NCBI GenBank assembly: GCA_023957155.1
Contig: JAMLHK010000014.1
Span: 44,351 to 108,350, forward strand
Reading direction: 5' to 3'
Length of the DNA stretch: 64,000 nucleotides
DNA from: Chitinophagaceae bacterium
Lineage (GTDB): Bacteria > Bacteroidota > Bacteroidia > Chitinophagales > Chitinophagaceae
Numbering within the stretch: the first letter of the stretch is position 1; the number at the start of each line of letters is the position of its first letter. The notes beneath the pieces are model-generated. The model made no database searches and was not told the origin of the DNA. It worked only from the letters and a program-made list of their open reading frames with translations. The position numbers were made by a program, and so were the translations under genes. Below are positions 16,770 to 26,756 of this stretch, piece by piece.

Positions 16770-17696
16770 ATGGCTACTTTTTTTATGCCTGATGCGCTCC
16801 ATATCTCCCCGGTACAGTCATTTATAAACTATCTCAGTTTTGAAAAAAGGTATTCCCCCCACACGGTAATCGCATACAGCAAGGATCTGGAACAGTTTTT
16901 TGAATTTCTTAAGAAAAAAGAATATCCTGTCAGTCCCTTAGCTGACATTACAACAGATTATATACGTTCCTGGCTGGCTGGACTCATGAAAGAGGAGAAG
17001 TGTACCGGTAAAACGGTAAACCGGAAGATCTCAACACTTAAGGCATTTTTTAAATATCATTTGAGAACCGGTTCGCTTCAGACTTCGCCCATGACCACCA
17101 TTATCTCACCTAAAATAACAAAGCGGTTACCGGTTTTTATCGAGCCGCGGCATACCGAAACGTTATTTAATCACGTAGCGTTTAAAGATAGCCTGGAAGG
17201 CAGAACCGAAAGGCTGATCCTGGAGCTGTTATACACTACGGGGATGCGGCTGAGTGAGCTGATCCATATCAGGGAAAACCAGGTGGATATACCGCAACGG
17301 CGGCTTAAAGTGCTGGGGAAGGGGAACAAGGAAAGAGTACTGCCTCTTAGCGGGGATATAGCCACCCGTATTGAAGCCTATATAAAAGAAAAGCATGCGC
17401 TGCCCGGATCGTTCGATAAAGAGTACCTGCTGGTTAACGGTAAGGGAAAGAAGCTGTATCCGAAATATGTATACCTTGTTGTGAAAAAATACCTTACACA
17501 GGTTACCACGGTCAGTAAAAAAAGTCCGCATGTCCTGAGGCACACTTTTGCCACACATCTTACCAATCGTGGAGCAGACCTGAATGCCGTTAAGGAGCTG
17601 CTTGGTCACTCCAGTCTTGCCGCCACCCAGATCTACACCCATAATACGATCGAAAAGCTGAAAGAAGTATACCGGAAGGCCCACCCCAAAGCCTGA
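16770..17696 (+). CDS. xerC: XerC-like tyrosine recombinase
   Basis: Site-specific recombinase of 308 residues, probably resolving chromosome dimers at dif. An N-terminal SAM-like core-binding domain (about 14-105) precedes the catalytic domain with the full set of residues: Arg160 in TGMRLSE, Lys184/187 in GKGNKER, His254 and Arg257 in HVLRH, His280 in LGHSS and the nucleophile Tyr289 in IYTH. No mobile-element genes flank it and it sits in the conserved rpsU-hpf neighbourhood, so it is housekeeping rather than an integrase. Start at 16770 is the first ATG, 52 bp after rpsU. Confidence 0.9.
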   Translation: MATFFMPDALHISPVQSFINYLSFEKRYSPHTVIAYSKDLEQFFEFLKKKEYPVSPLADITTDYIRSWLAGLMKEEKCTGKTVNRKISTLKAFFKYHLRTGSLQTSPMTTIISPKITKRLPVFIEPRHTETLFNHVAFKDSLEGRTERLILELLYTTGMRLSELIHIRENQVDIPQRRLKVLGKGNKERVLPLSGDIATRIEAYIKEKHALPGSFDKEYLLVNGKGKKLYPKYVYLVVKKYLTQVTTVSKKSPHVLRHTFATHLTNRGADLNAVKELLGHSSLAATQIYTHNTIEKLKEVYRKAHPKA

Positions 17697-17809
17697 TTAA
17701 TAGCTCCTTTTTTTAAAAAAAGAAGGTGTTATTTACAATAAAAAATTATTTGAAATCTTATATATAATGGCTTAACTTGAGGTTGTTGCAGCTTTGCAGT
17801 TACAGCATA

Positions 17810-17820
17810 AGTTCTTTATT
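17810..17820 (+). promoter_or_regulatory. boxA-like sequence in hpf leader
   Basis: AGTTCTTTATT resembles the boxA antitermination core (GYTCTTTRA) and lies about 42 bp before the hpf ATG. Similar sequences recur in the tRNA-tuf leader downstream. Confidence 0.4.
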
Positions 17821-17861
17821 TAATTATTCTTAATTGTTCACAGAAATTAAACCGGATTATC

Positions 17862-18167
17862 ATGAATGTAAACATTCAAACTGTGCATTTTGACGCCGCA
17901 TCAAGTTTGCTTGAGCATGTTAACAAAAAGATCAAAAAACTGAACAATTTCCACGACAGGATTGTCGCTATTGATGTGTACCTGAAACTGGATAATGTGT
18001 CGCACCAGATCAAAGACAAGATTGCAGAGATTAAAGTGAAGGTGCCGCGTTACGCTTTTTTCTCCAAAGAATCCTCCAAATCTTTCGAAGAATCGTTTGA
18101 TGCTGCTTTAGATTCTATCATAGAGCAGATTAAACGAAAAAAAGATAAACAAGTACAAGCTGCGTAA
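17862..18167 (+). CDS. hpf: Ribosome hibernation-promoting factor, short form
   Basis: Binds the 30S decoding region in stationary phase and helps ribosomes hibernate. The 101-residue protein has the beta-alpha-beta core (MNVNIQTVHFDAASSLLEHV, DVYLKLDNVS, KIAEIKVKVPRYAFFSKES) and a basic C-terminal helix ending IKRKKDKQ. It lacks the long-form C-terminal dimerisation domain. A strong intrinsic terminator follows, separating it from the tRNA-tuf transcript. Confidence 0.9.
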   Translation: MNVNIQTVHFDAASSLLEHVNKKIKKLNNFHDRIVAIDVYLKLDNVSHQIKDKIAEIKVKVPRYAFFSKESSKSFEESFDAALDSIIEQIKRKKDKQVQAA

Positions 18168-18168
18168 A

Positions 18169-18192
18169 GAAGGCCCCGGAAGGGGCTTTTTT
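18169..18192 (+). terminator. Intrinsic terminator after hpf
   Basis: GGCCCC-GGAA-GGGGCT stem-loop followed by TTTTTT, immediately downstream of the hpf stop. Confidence 0.88.
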
Positions 18193-18278
18193 ATTTCCTT
18201 TCTTTGGCTTTCCCGTTGCTTATTCTCCCTATTATATGTTCCGGTTCTCTCCTTCTTAAAAAATTGTTACCATAAATT

Positions 18279-18307
18279 TTTGCATTTGAAGATTTCCATT
18301 ACCTTTG
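18279..18307 (+). promoter_or_regulatory. Promoter of the tRNA-tuf-secE-nusG region
   Basis: TTTG at 18279-18282 and TACCTTTG at 18300-18307 with a 17-bp spacer, 71 bp upstream of the first tRNA. No other strong terminator-promoter pair is evident before tuf, so a long read-through transcript is likely. Confidence 0.65.
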
Positions 18308-18345
18308 CCTTCCCAAAAAAAGGGGTAGTACGCCTGTTGGGTGTA

Positions 18346-18368
18346 AAGTTCTTTATAGGATTGAATTT
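18346..18368 (+). promoter_or_regulatory. boxA-like antitermination site in tRNA leader
   Basis: AAGTTCTTTATAGGATTGA lies between the promoter and tRNA-Thr. It shares most positions with a second copy at 18687 and resembles boxA (GYTCTTTRA) of rRNA leaders, the RNA site bound by NusB-S10. Confidence 0.55.
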
Positions 18369-18377
18369 CAGCAAAAT

Positions 18378-18451
18378 GCCAGTGTAGCTCAGTTGGCCAG
18401 AGCAGCTGATTTGTAATCAGCGGGTCGGGGGTTCGAATCCCTCTACTGGCT
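18378..18451 (+). tRNA. tRNA-Thr (UGU)
   Basis: Complete 74-nt cloverleaf: acceptor GCCAGTG with TACTGGC, D-arm GCTCAGTTGGCCAGAGC, anticodon loop TTTGTAA with TGT at 18412-18414, T-loop GGGTTCGAATCCC. CCA is not encoded. Confidence 0.95.
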
Positions 18452-18543
18452 CAGTGCTTTACTGTGTTATATCGTGTGAGTTGGCAAGACGGTAGTTGCC
18501 GCCATCTTTCATATATTTTACATAGCAGGCTTTTAGACAATTT

Positions 18544-18626
18544 GGGCAAGTAGCCAAGTGGCCAACGGCAACAGACTGTAAATCTGTCCTCTTCGGAGTT
18601 CGGTGGTTCGAATCCATCCTTGCCCA
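18544..18626 (+). tRNA. tRNA-Tyr (GUA)
   Basis: 83-nt class II tRNA: acceptor GGGCAAG with CTTGCCC, anticodon loop CTGTAAA with GTA at 18578-18580, long variable arm CCTCTTCGGAG, T-loop GGTTCGAATCC. CCA not encoded. Confidence 0.95.
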
Positions 18627-18633
18627 CGGAATA

Positions 18634-18668
18634 ATTTGAAAATGTATCAATTTGAAGATTTGAAAATG
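18634..18668. repeat. Heptamer array ATTTGAA, forward orientation
   Basis: Degenerate heptamers (ATTTGAA, AATGTAT, CAATTTG, AAGATTT, GAAAATG) right after tRNA-Tyr. It faces an inverted array at 18724-18758; a boxA-like site lies between the two. Confidence 0.6.
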
Positions 18669-18686
18669 ATACGTTTTCTATAGACG

Positions 18687-18709
18687 AAGTTCTTTACAGG
18701 TTTGATATT
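18687..18709 (+). promoter_or_regulatory. Second boxA-like site, before tRNA-Gly
   Basis: AAGTTCTTTACAGGTTTGAT matches the site at 18346 at 19 of 23 positions and sits between inverted heptamer arrays, 55 bp before tRNA-Gly. Confidence 0.55.
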
Positions 18710-18723
18710 GATGATGGGGTGCA

Positions 18724-18758
18724 ATTTTCAAATTAACTCATTTTCAAATTTTCAAATT
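18724..18758. repeat. Heptamer array ATTTTCA, inverted relative to 18634
   Basis: Heptamers ATTTTCA, AATTAAC, TCATTTT, CAAATTT, TCAAATT in phase, ending 5 bp before tRNA-Gly. They are the reverse-complement type of the array at 18634. Confidence 0.6.
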
Positions 18759-18763
18759 AGTAA

Positions 18764-18836
18764 GCGGGAGTAGCTCATTTGGTAGAGCGATAGCCTTCCA
18801 AGCTATAGGTGGCCGGTTCGAGCCCGGTCTCCCGCT
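18764..18836 (+). tRNA. tRNA-Gly (UCC)
   Basis: 73-nt cloverleaf: acceptor GCGGGAG with CTCCCGC, anticodon loop CTTCCAA with TCC, T-loop GGTTCGAGCC. CCA not encoded. Confidence 0.95.
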
Positions 18837-18849
18837 CTTAGGTTTGGCG

Positions 18850-18887
18850 TTTGTAGTTTTTGAAGTTGGGCCAACTGGAAACTACAA
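18850..18887. repeat. Long hairpin between tRNA-Gly and the tRNA-like copies
   Basis: Nested inverted repeat: outer TTGTAGTTT / AAACTACAA, inner AGTTGG / CCAACT with a single-base loop. The arms are themselves made of heptamer-like units (GTTTGTA, GGAAACT). It could fold as a processing or pause hairpin; no T-run follows. Confidence 0.7.
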
Positions 18888-18911
18888 GCTGTAAACGCTT
18901 AAGCTGAGGTC

Positions 18912-18973
18912 ATCGTTGCAGTTCAGTGGCAGCGCATCCCGCTGTTAGGCGGGAAGGTTGAGAGTTCTTTTAA
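18912..18973 (+). pseudogene. tRNA-Thr-like 5' fragment, copy 1, with boxA-like tail
   Basis: Diverged copy of the 5' 56 nt of the tRNA-Thr (GGU) gene at 19123: acceptor 5' strand, D-arm and anticodon arm are recognisable, but the T-loop breaks at GAGTTC and runs into TTTTAATG, making AGTTCTTTTAA. The anticodon arm is TCCCG/CGGGA-like with an enlarged loop CTGTTAGG. No matching 3' acceptor strand follows. Confidence 0.75.
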
Positions 18974-19016
18974 TGCGAAGTGAGAAGTGAAAGTGGCTCT
19001 CACATTGGCTATACAT

Positions 19017-19079
19017 GCCGTTGTAGCTCAGTGGTAGAGCATCCCGCTGTTAAGCGGGAAGATCGTGAGTTCTTTTTAA
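19017..19079 (+). pseudogene. tRNA-Thr-like 5' fragment, copy 2, with boxA-like tail
   Basis: Identical to the tRNA-Thr (GGU) gene 106 bp downstream through the acceptor 5' strand and D-arm, then a different anticodon arm (TCCCG, 8-nt loop CTGTTAAG, CGGGA), and near-identical again up to GTGAGTTC, where it switches to TTTTTAATG. The 50-bp spacer after it, containing a GTGAGA/TCTCAC hairpin, is repeated after copy 1 (105-bp period). The 3' half of a tRNA is absent. Confidence 0.8.
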
Positions 19080-19122
19080 TGCGAAGTGAGAAGTGAAAGT
19101 GGCTCTCACATTGGCTATACAT

Positions 19123-19194
<72 letters not shown>

Positions 19195-19330
19195 CAAAAA
19201 TGTTAACAATGAATACTCCCTGACCGGGGTATATAAAAATAGTGTAAAGCAAACCAGTTTGCACCCTGTAATAATAATGTTTGCGGGATGCAGCTACAAT
19301 TTTAAACCGCAACTTTAAAACAGATAACAG

Positions 19331-20517
<1,187 letters not shown>

Positions 20518-20518
<1 letters not shown>

Positions 20519-20637
20519 GCTTTTAGCCGATAGCTTTTAGCTGTTAGCCAAAAGTGGCTCTCTTGTAAAAGATATTAGTTATCTTTGAACAAATAAACTA
20601 AAAGCTGTTAGCTCACTGCTAATAGCTTTTAGCTTTC
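20518..20637. repeat. Heptamer arrays AGCTTTT downstream of tuf
   Basis: First block from 20518: AGCTTTT, AGCCGAT, AGCTTTT, AGCTGTT, AGCCAAA, AGTGGCT; its first A is the last base of the tuf TAA. Second block 20596-20637: AACTAAA, AGCTGTT, AGCTCAC, TGCTAAT, AGCTTTT, AGCTTTC, ending just before the broken tRNA-Trp copy. Confidence 0.85.
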
Positions 20638-20639
20638 TT

Positions 20640-20721
20640 ACGGGCATGGTTCAATGGTAGAATACCCCGGTAGTCATCGGGGCAAAACCTTTCATCAGGG
20701 TTCGAAAGTTCTTTTATTAGG
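20640..20721 (+). pseudogene. tRNA-Trp-like 5' fragment with boxA-like tail
   Basis: Copy of the 5' part of the tRNA-Trp gene 98 bp downstream. Acceptor 5' strand and D-arm match, but a hairpin CCCCG-(GTAGTCAT)-CGGGG replaces the Trp anticodon 5' stem, after which CAAAACCTTTCATCAGGG and TTCGA match the parent again. It breaks at the T-loop into AAGTTCTTTTATTAGG, a boxA-like sequence, and has no 3' acceptor strand. The same break point and tail as the Thr-like copies. Confidence 0.78.
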
Positions 20722-20737
20722 GTTATATTGTTTATAT

Positions 20738-20808
20738 ACGGGCATAGTTCAATGGTAGAATAGAGGTCTCCAAAACCTTTGATCAGGGTTCGAATCCTTG
20801 TGCCCGTG
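20738..20808 (+). tRNA. tRNA-Trp (CCA)
   Basis: 71-nt cloverleaf: acceptor ACGGGCA with TGCCCGT, anticodon loop CTCCAAA with CCA at 20770-20772, T-loop GGTTCGAATCC. It lies 15 bp before the secE ATG, the conserved Bacteroidota arrangement. Confidence 0.95.
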
Positions 20809-20823
20809 CTTGAAAAATTAATT

Positions 20824-21018
20824 ATGAATAAAATAAGTGCTTACTTTAAGGATTCATATCATGAGTTAATGGAAAAGGTAACCTGGCCCACCTGGTTACA
20901 ATTACAGCAGTCTACCGCCATTGTTTTGGTAGCTACTGTAATTATCACCGCCTTAGTGTGGCTTATGGATTTTTTCAGTAATTCGGTATTAAAATTTGTT
21001 TACTCCTTATTTAAATAA
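20824..21018 (+). CDS. secE: Preprotein translocase subunit SecE
   Basis: Single-span SecE of 64 residues (MNKISAYFKDSYHELMEKVTWPTW...). The amphipathic stretch with EKVTWPTW and one membrane helix (about 28-50) are the minimal bacterial SecE. The ATG at 20824 is chosen because upstream codons of the same frame overlap tRNA-Trp. It precedes nusG by 6 bp. Confidence 0.93.
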   Translation: MNKISAYFKDSYHELMEKVTWPTWLQLQQSTAIVLVATVIITALVWLMDFFSNSVLKFVYSLFK

Positions 21019-21024
21019 TAAATA

Positions 21025-21588
21025 ATGGAAGAAGTTATTAACGAACAGGAATCCAAATGGTACGTCTTGCGCGTAGTGAGTGGTAAGGAAAGAAAGGTAA
21101 AAGAATACCTTGATAAGGAAATTGCACGCAGCGGCTGGGGAAAAGTAGTGAAGCAGATTTTTCTTCCTGTAGAAAAAGTATATAAGGTACAGAACGGGAA
21201 AAAGGTAATGCGGGAAAGGAATTTTTACCCGGGTTACGTGATGATTGAGGTAGAACCGGGTAAGCTCAATGATGAGATTATCTCTACCATAAAAAATACC
21301 AACAACGTTATTCATTTCCTGGGAAAGGAAAATCCTATAGCCCTGCGTAAAGCGGAAGTTAATAAAATGCTCGGCAAGGTAGATGAAATGAGTGGCGGCG
21401 GGGTAACCATGAGTGAACCTTTTATTGTTGGTGAAACGATCAAAATTATTGACGGACCTTTCAATGACTTTAATGGCGTTATTGAAGAAGTGAATGATGA
21501 AAAGAAAAAATTAAAAGTGAATGTGAAGATTTTTGGACGGGCAACACCTGTGGAATTGAATTATATGCAGGTGGAAAAGCTGGCCTAA
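21025..21588 (+). CDS. nusG: Transcription termination/antitermination factor NusG
   Basis: 187-residue RNA polymerase-binding factor. The NGN domain starts at KWYVLRVVSGKERKVKEYL (about 10) and includes FYPGYVMIEVEPG; the KOW domain near the C-terminus reads GETIKIIDGPFNDFNG followed by ATPVELNY. Relevant to the boxA-like sites in the same transcript, since NusG takes part in boxA antitermination. Two terminators follow and rplK is absent downstream. Confidence 0.95.
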   Translation: MEEVINEQESKWYVLRVVSGKERKVKEYLDKEIARSGWGKVVKQIFLPVEKVYKVQNGKKVMRERNFYPGYVMIEVEPGKLNDEIISTIKNTNNVIHFLGKENPIALRKAEVNKMLGKVDEMSGGGVTMSEPFIVGETIKIIDGPFNDFNGVIEEVNDEKKKLKVNVKIFGRATPVELNYMQVEKLA

Positions 21589-21615
21589 CGATTATTGAAT
21601 ATTTTTAATATATAT

Positions 21616-21646
21616 AGCCTGCCTTAACCGGCAGGCTTTTGTTTTT
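21616..21646 (+). terminator. Intrinsic terminator after nusG
   Basis: AGCCTGCC-TTAACC-GGCAGGCT stem followed by a T-rich run. It ends the transcript where rplK usually continues. Confidence 0.88.
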
Positions 21647-21672
21647 CCGGAAGCTCTTTCCGGGGCTTTTTA
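21647..21672 (+). terminator. Second hairpin after nusG
   Basis: CCGGAA-GCTCT-TTCCGG stem followed by GGCTTTTTAATT, directly after the first terminator. Confidence 0.55.
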
Positions 21673-21742
21673 ATTATACACCGGAATATTTATTTTTCCA
21701 CAATTGGAGTTCAACGGTCTTACATCTCCCCATAAAAAACTG

Positions 21743-21750
21743 TAACTTTG
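21743..21750 (+). promoter_or_regulatory. -7 element upstream of pyrG
   Basis: TAACTTTG matches TAnnTTTG, 112 bp before the pyrG ATG. No good TTTG -33 element at 19 bp. Confidence 0.4.
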
Positions 21751-21859
21751 CATGACCGCTGAATATATTTTCTTCCATTTTGCCGGTCACTAAAGACGGA
21801 TTTTTGATTTAGGACAATCGTATTCAAAAACAGGCTTACATTATTTAAACTGATTTTAA

Positions 21860-23509
<1,650 letters not shown>

Positions 23510-23574
23510 CCGGTCTGATTAAGCCCCTTATCGAAACAATTTGATTTACCTCCTTAAAGTTTATTCAAAGGTGT

Positions 23575-23582
23575 TACCTTTG
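23575..23582 (+). promoter_or_regulatory. -7 element upstream of yidC
   Basis: TACCTTTG matches TAnnTTTG, 22 bp before the yidC ATG, predicting a leader of under 20 nt. Confidence 0.5.
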
Positions 23583-23604
23583 CCCACTCTAATTTTAAGG
23601 TAAT

Positions 23605-25458
23605 ATGCTGTTTGATAAAAATGCAATTTTAGGCTTTGTTTTGCTGGCTTTGATGTTTCTCGGCTTTTTCTACTTTACCCGCCAGGGACAACTGGAGGTT
23701 GAAAAACAGCAAAAGCATATCCGGGATTCTTTGGCCATGCTGCAGCCCCAGGTTGACAGCACCTTAGTTCGTGTAGATTCTGTTCAACGGGCAACCCAGA
23801 CTACTATTGCAGCTGCAGGACAGTTTGTAGCGGCGGTAAACAGTACGGAAAAAGAAACCACGCTGGAAAATGAATGGCTTAAAATAGTCTTTACCAATAA
23901 AGGGGCGCAACCTAAATTGGTTCAGCTCAAACGGTATAAATCTATAGACAGCCAGGCGGTTAAGCTGGTTCAGGGAGATTTTGATAAGCTTACGTATGCG
24001 GTAAATACGGAAGCTAACCGTTCTATACAAACCAGCGATTTATATTTTGACGGGGGAGAAGTAACCGGTAACGAAGATGGCAGCCAGACTATTATATACC
24101 AGTTGAAAGACTCTATGGGGCAGGGGATCATTCACCGGTTTACCTTACCCAAGGATCAATACATGATTGACTGGGTTATTGAAATACAAGGGGTGAACAG
24201 CCTGCTCACCCAAAACAGCATTAACCTGATATGGCAAAATGAAGTCCGGCAGCATGAAAAAGATATTACCACAGAGAAGAGAGAAACCCAGGTAGGATTC
24301 TGGACAAAAAATGAGTACGACTATTTTACCCTGGGACGCTCATCGGAAAAACAGTTTGAAGACCCGGTGTATTGGCTTAGCGTGAAGCAGAAGTTTTTTA
24401 ATACCACGCTTATTGCAAAAAATAATTTTAACTCCGGGAAAATTCATTGTTCTGAAAGTCATGATTCTACCGGGATAATAACCGCATCCACCGCCAATTT
24501 AAAGCTCCAGTTGCCGGCGGGGAACAGTACGGCTGTTGTGCCGTTGCAGATATATTATGGTCCTAATGATTACAAAATTCTCAAGAGCTATAATATCGGG
24601 CTCCAGGATGTGATCAATCTCGGGCAGGGGGTTTATGCTTTTGTTAAGTATATCAATAAGTGGCTGGTGATGCCGGTTTTTGACTTTTTCAAAAGTTTCC
24701 TGGGAAGCTATGGGCTGGTCATTGCATTACTTACCATCTTTATCCGCCTGCTTACCTCTCCATTAGTATATACCAGCTACCTTAGCGGGGCTAAGATGAG
24801 AGCCCTGCGTCCTGAGCTGGAGGTTTTAAAAGCCAGGTTAAAAGACGATCAGCAGGCTTATGCAATGGAGCAGATGAAGGTATACCGGAGTGCGGGGGTT
24901 AACCCGCTTGGAGGGTGTATACCGGCCTTACTGCAGATCCCCATATTCTTTTCATTGTATAGTTTTTTTAATGCTACCATTGAGCTGAGAGGACAAAACT
25001 TTCTATGGGCCGATGATCTTTCATCGTATGATTCTATTATCTCGTTTGGCTTCAATATTCCGTTCTATGGAAGCCATGTCAGCCTGTTTACCATTTTAGC
25101 AACGGTAACCAGTCTTTTAATATCCATATACAGCATGTCGCAGACACCTAATATGGATAATCCTATGATGAAGTATATGCCGTATTTTTTCCCGATCATG
25201 TTGCTGGGAATTTTTAACAGTCTGCCGTCTGCCCTTACCTGGTATTATACGGTATCCAATGTAATTACGCTTGTGCTTCAGTATGTTATCCAGAATTTTA
25301 TCATAAATCATGATAAGATCGTTGCCCAGTTGGAGCTGAACAAGAAGAAGCCTAAAGTAAAGAGCAAGTGGCAGGAGCGGCTTGAGCAGATGCAGGAAAC
25401 GCAAAAAAGAGTACAACAGGAAAAGAATAAGACATCGGGAGGCGGCAGGAAAAGTTAG
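23605..25458 (+). CDS. yidC: Membrane protein insertase YidC
   Basis: Inner-membrane insertase of 617 residues. An N-terminal helix (about 6-22) is followed by a large periplasmic beta domain (about 60-330), then the conserved YidC/Oxa1 core with hydrophobic segments at LGSYGLVIALLTIFIRLL, IPALLQIPIFFSLYSFFN and later ones ending in TWYYTVSNVITLVLQY. The hydrophilic groove arginine is in FIRLLTSPLVY. The tail is strongly basic (KKKPKVKSKWQERLEQ), useful for ribosome contact. Typical Bacteroidota length. Confidence 0.95.
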   Translation: MLFDKNAILGFVLLALMFLGFFYFTRQGQLEVEKQQKHIRDSLAMLQPQVDSTLVRVDSVQRATQTTIAAAGQFVAAVNSTEKETTLENEWLKIVFTNKGAQPKLVQLKRYKSIDSQAVKLVQGDFDKLTYAVNTEANRSIQTSDLYFDGGEVTGNEDGSQTIIYQLKDSMGQGIIHRFTLPKDQYMIDWVIEIQGVNSLLTQNSINLIWQNEVRQHEKDITTEKRETQVGFWTKNEYDYFTLGRSSEKQFEDPVYWLSVKQKFFNTTLIAKNNFNSGKIHCSESHDSTGIITASTANLKLQLPAGNSTAVVPLQIYYGPNDYKILKSYNIGLQDVINLGQGVYAFVKYINKWLVMPVFDFFKSFLGSYGLVIALLTIFIRLLTSPLVYTSYLSGAKMRALRPELEVLKARLKDDQQAYAMEQMKVYRSAGVNPLGGCIPALLQIPIFFSLYSFFNATIELRGQNFLWADDLSSYDSIISFGFNIPFYGSHVSLFTILATVTSLLISIYSMSQTPNMDNPMMKYMPYFFPIMLLGIFNSLPSALTWYYTVSNVITLVLQYVIQNFIINHDKIVAQLELNKKKPKVKSKWQERLEQMQETQKRVQQEKNKTSGGGRKS

Positions 25459-25594
25459 CAGCGCTGTTCGGTAAAGTAGAATGGTATGTATTGTGCAATC
25501 CCTGGTTTTTTACCATATCTGCTTTTTAGCGGGACAATACAACCTTGCCCCGTATTTTCCTATCTTTACTTAAGAACCTTTAATTAATTGGAAT

Positions 25595-26254
25595 ATGCTC
25601 AGATACCTGCTTTGGATAGCAACGATCCTGATGATAAATAATGAGGTACAGTCCCAGAAAATACTTTCCGAAGGTACTATTGTATATGATATAACGGTTC
25701 AAACGGGCAGTAAGGAACCCCAGTTGGCCGATATGTTTGATGGCGTTACCACAACTCTTTTTTTAAAGGGAAGCCAAAGCCGTATTGAAATGATCAGTCC
25801 TTTAGGTTCTACCATTACCCTGCATGACGCTAAAAATAATACCGGCGTAGTACTTAAGGAATACGGTAACCAGAAATTACTGATTCAGATGGCAAAAGAA
25901 GACTGGACAGACCTGAATAAGAAATATGCAGGCATAACTTTTACGTATCAAAACGAAACCAAAAATATCGCAGGCTACACCTGTGAAAAAGCCATAGCTA
26001 AATTAAAAGACGGGAGCAGCTTTACTGTTTTTTATACCAGGGAGCTGGTTACGGAAAATAAAGATTACGACTATCAGTTCAAAAGTTTACCTGGTCTTGC
26101 CCTTGAGTATGAATCTTCTGTCGGTAACCTGAAGGTGAAGTATACGGCCTCCAAAATTACGTTTGATCCTGTTCCGGTTCAAAAATTCAGCATACCTGTT
26201 AGCGGATACCGCGAACTGACTTACCAGGAAAGTAAAGGATTAAAAGGAAACTGA
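25595..26254 (+). CDS. Secreted GLPGLI-like / DUF4412-like protein
   Basis: A 219-residue exported protein of unknown function. A signal peptide ends near NEVQSQ. The internal segment ETKNIAGYTCEKAIAKLKDG followed by YTRELV and LPGLALEYES resembles the GLPGLI family layout, in which a conserved Cys follows a Gly-Tyr pair and a Leu-Pro-Gly motif follows about 40 residues later. Only one cysteine is in the mature part. Monocistronic, convergent with the DUF4293 gene. Confidence 0.65.
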   Translation: MLRYLLWIATILMINNEVQSQKILSEGTIVYDITVQTGSKEPQLADMFDGVTTTLFLKGSQSRIEMISPLGSTITLHDAKNNTGVVLKEYGNQKLLIQMAKEDWTDLNKKYAGITFTYQNETKNIAGYTCEKAIAKLKDGSSFTVFYTRELVTENKDYDYQFKSLPGLALEYESSVGNLKVKYTASKITFDPVPVQKFSIPVSGYRELTYQESKGLKGN

Positions 26255-26300
26255 TGGTGTTTTATATCAAAACGTGTTGATCAAACACTCTGCTTCTTTT

Positions 26301-26717
26301 TTAGCGTAGCCGGTCAATGCTTTTTACTAATTTCTGATCCCGGTATATTCCCCGCATAGCCAGAATAAAAGACACGGGGATAAAAAAATAGAAAACAGAC
26401 CACAGCGTAAAGCTTCCTTCGGTAAAAGATTTGATCTGCGTATAATACAGCAGCCCCGAAATGATAAACAGTACCAGCCCCGAGATGCAGAGTTTTTGCT
26501 GTGTAGACCTGTTTTTATACATAAACACCGTGATCAGCGCAACCAATCCTGCCGCAACGGCAAGTATGATCAGGAACAGGCTGCTGGTAGCACTAAGCAT
26601 ATTGTATTCGCTTATCCCGTTTACCAGCTTATTCCCGTTGTATAAGGAAAAACGAAGGGTAAAGAAAGAAAAAGCTGCCGCCAGGAGCAACCAGAGTGTT
26701 TGTATACGTTGTAACAT
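26301..26717 (-). CDS. DUF4293 family membrane protein
   Basis: 138-residue protein with four predicted membrane helices (about 5-22, 40-62, 76-93, 104-122). The start MLQRIQTLWLLLAA is the family hallmark as I recall it. DUF4293 proteins are widespread in Bacteroidota and of unknown function. It follows glyA on the same strand, 39 bp after the glyA start region in the opposite transcription sense is not implied; it lies downstream of glyA. Confidence 0.8.
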   Translation of the reverse strand: MLQRIQTLWLLLAAAFSFFTLRFSLYNGNKLVNGISEYNMLSATSSLFLIILAVAAGLVALITVFMYKNRSTQQKLCISGLVLFIISGLLYYTQIKSFTEGSFTLWSVFYFFIPVSFILAMRGIYRDQKLVKSIDRLR

Positions 26718-26756
26718 ACGGGATCAGTATTATTTTAATGAATAACCAACATTTGT

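Noticed and set aside
16770-17696. Integrase of a mobile element near tRNA genes
   Set aside because: It is in the conserved rpsU-hpf neighbourhood with no other element genes or att repeats; a housekeeping XerC is simpler.
17701-17730. Terminator after xerC
   Set aside because: The region is an A/T palindrome without a GC stem; too weak to call.
18912-19072. Functional tRNA-Asn genes (GTT in the loop)
   Set aside because: The anticodon loop has 8 nt and the 3' T-arm and acceptor strand are missing.
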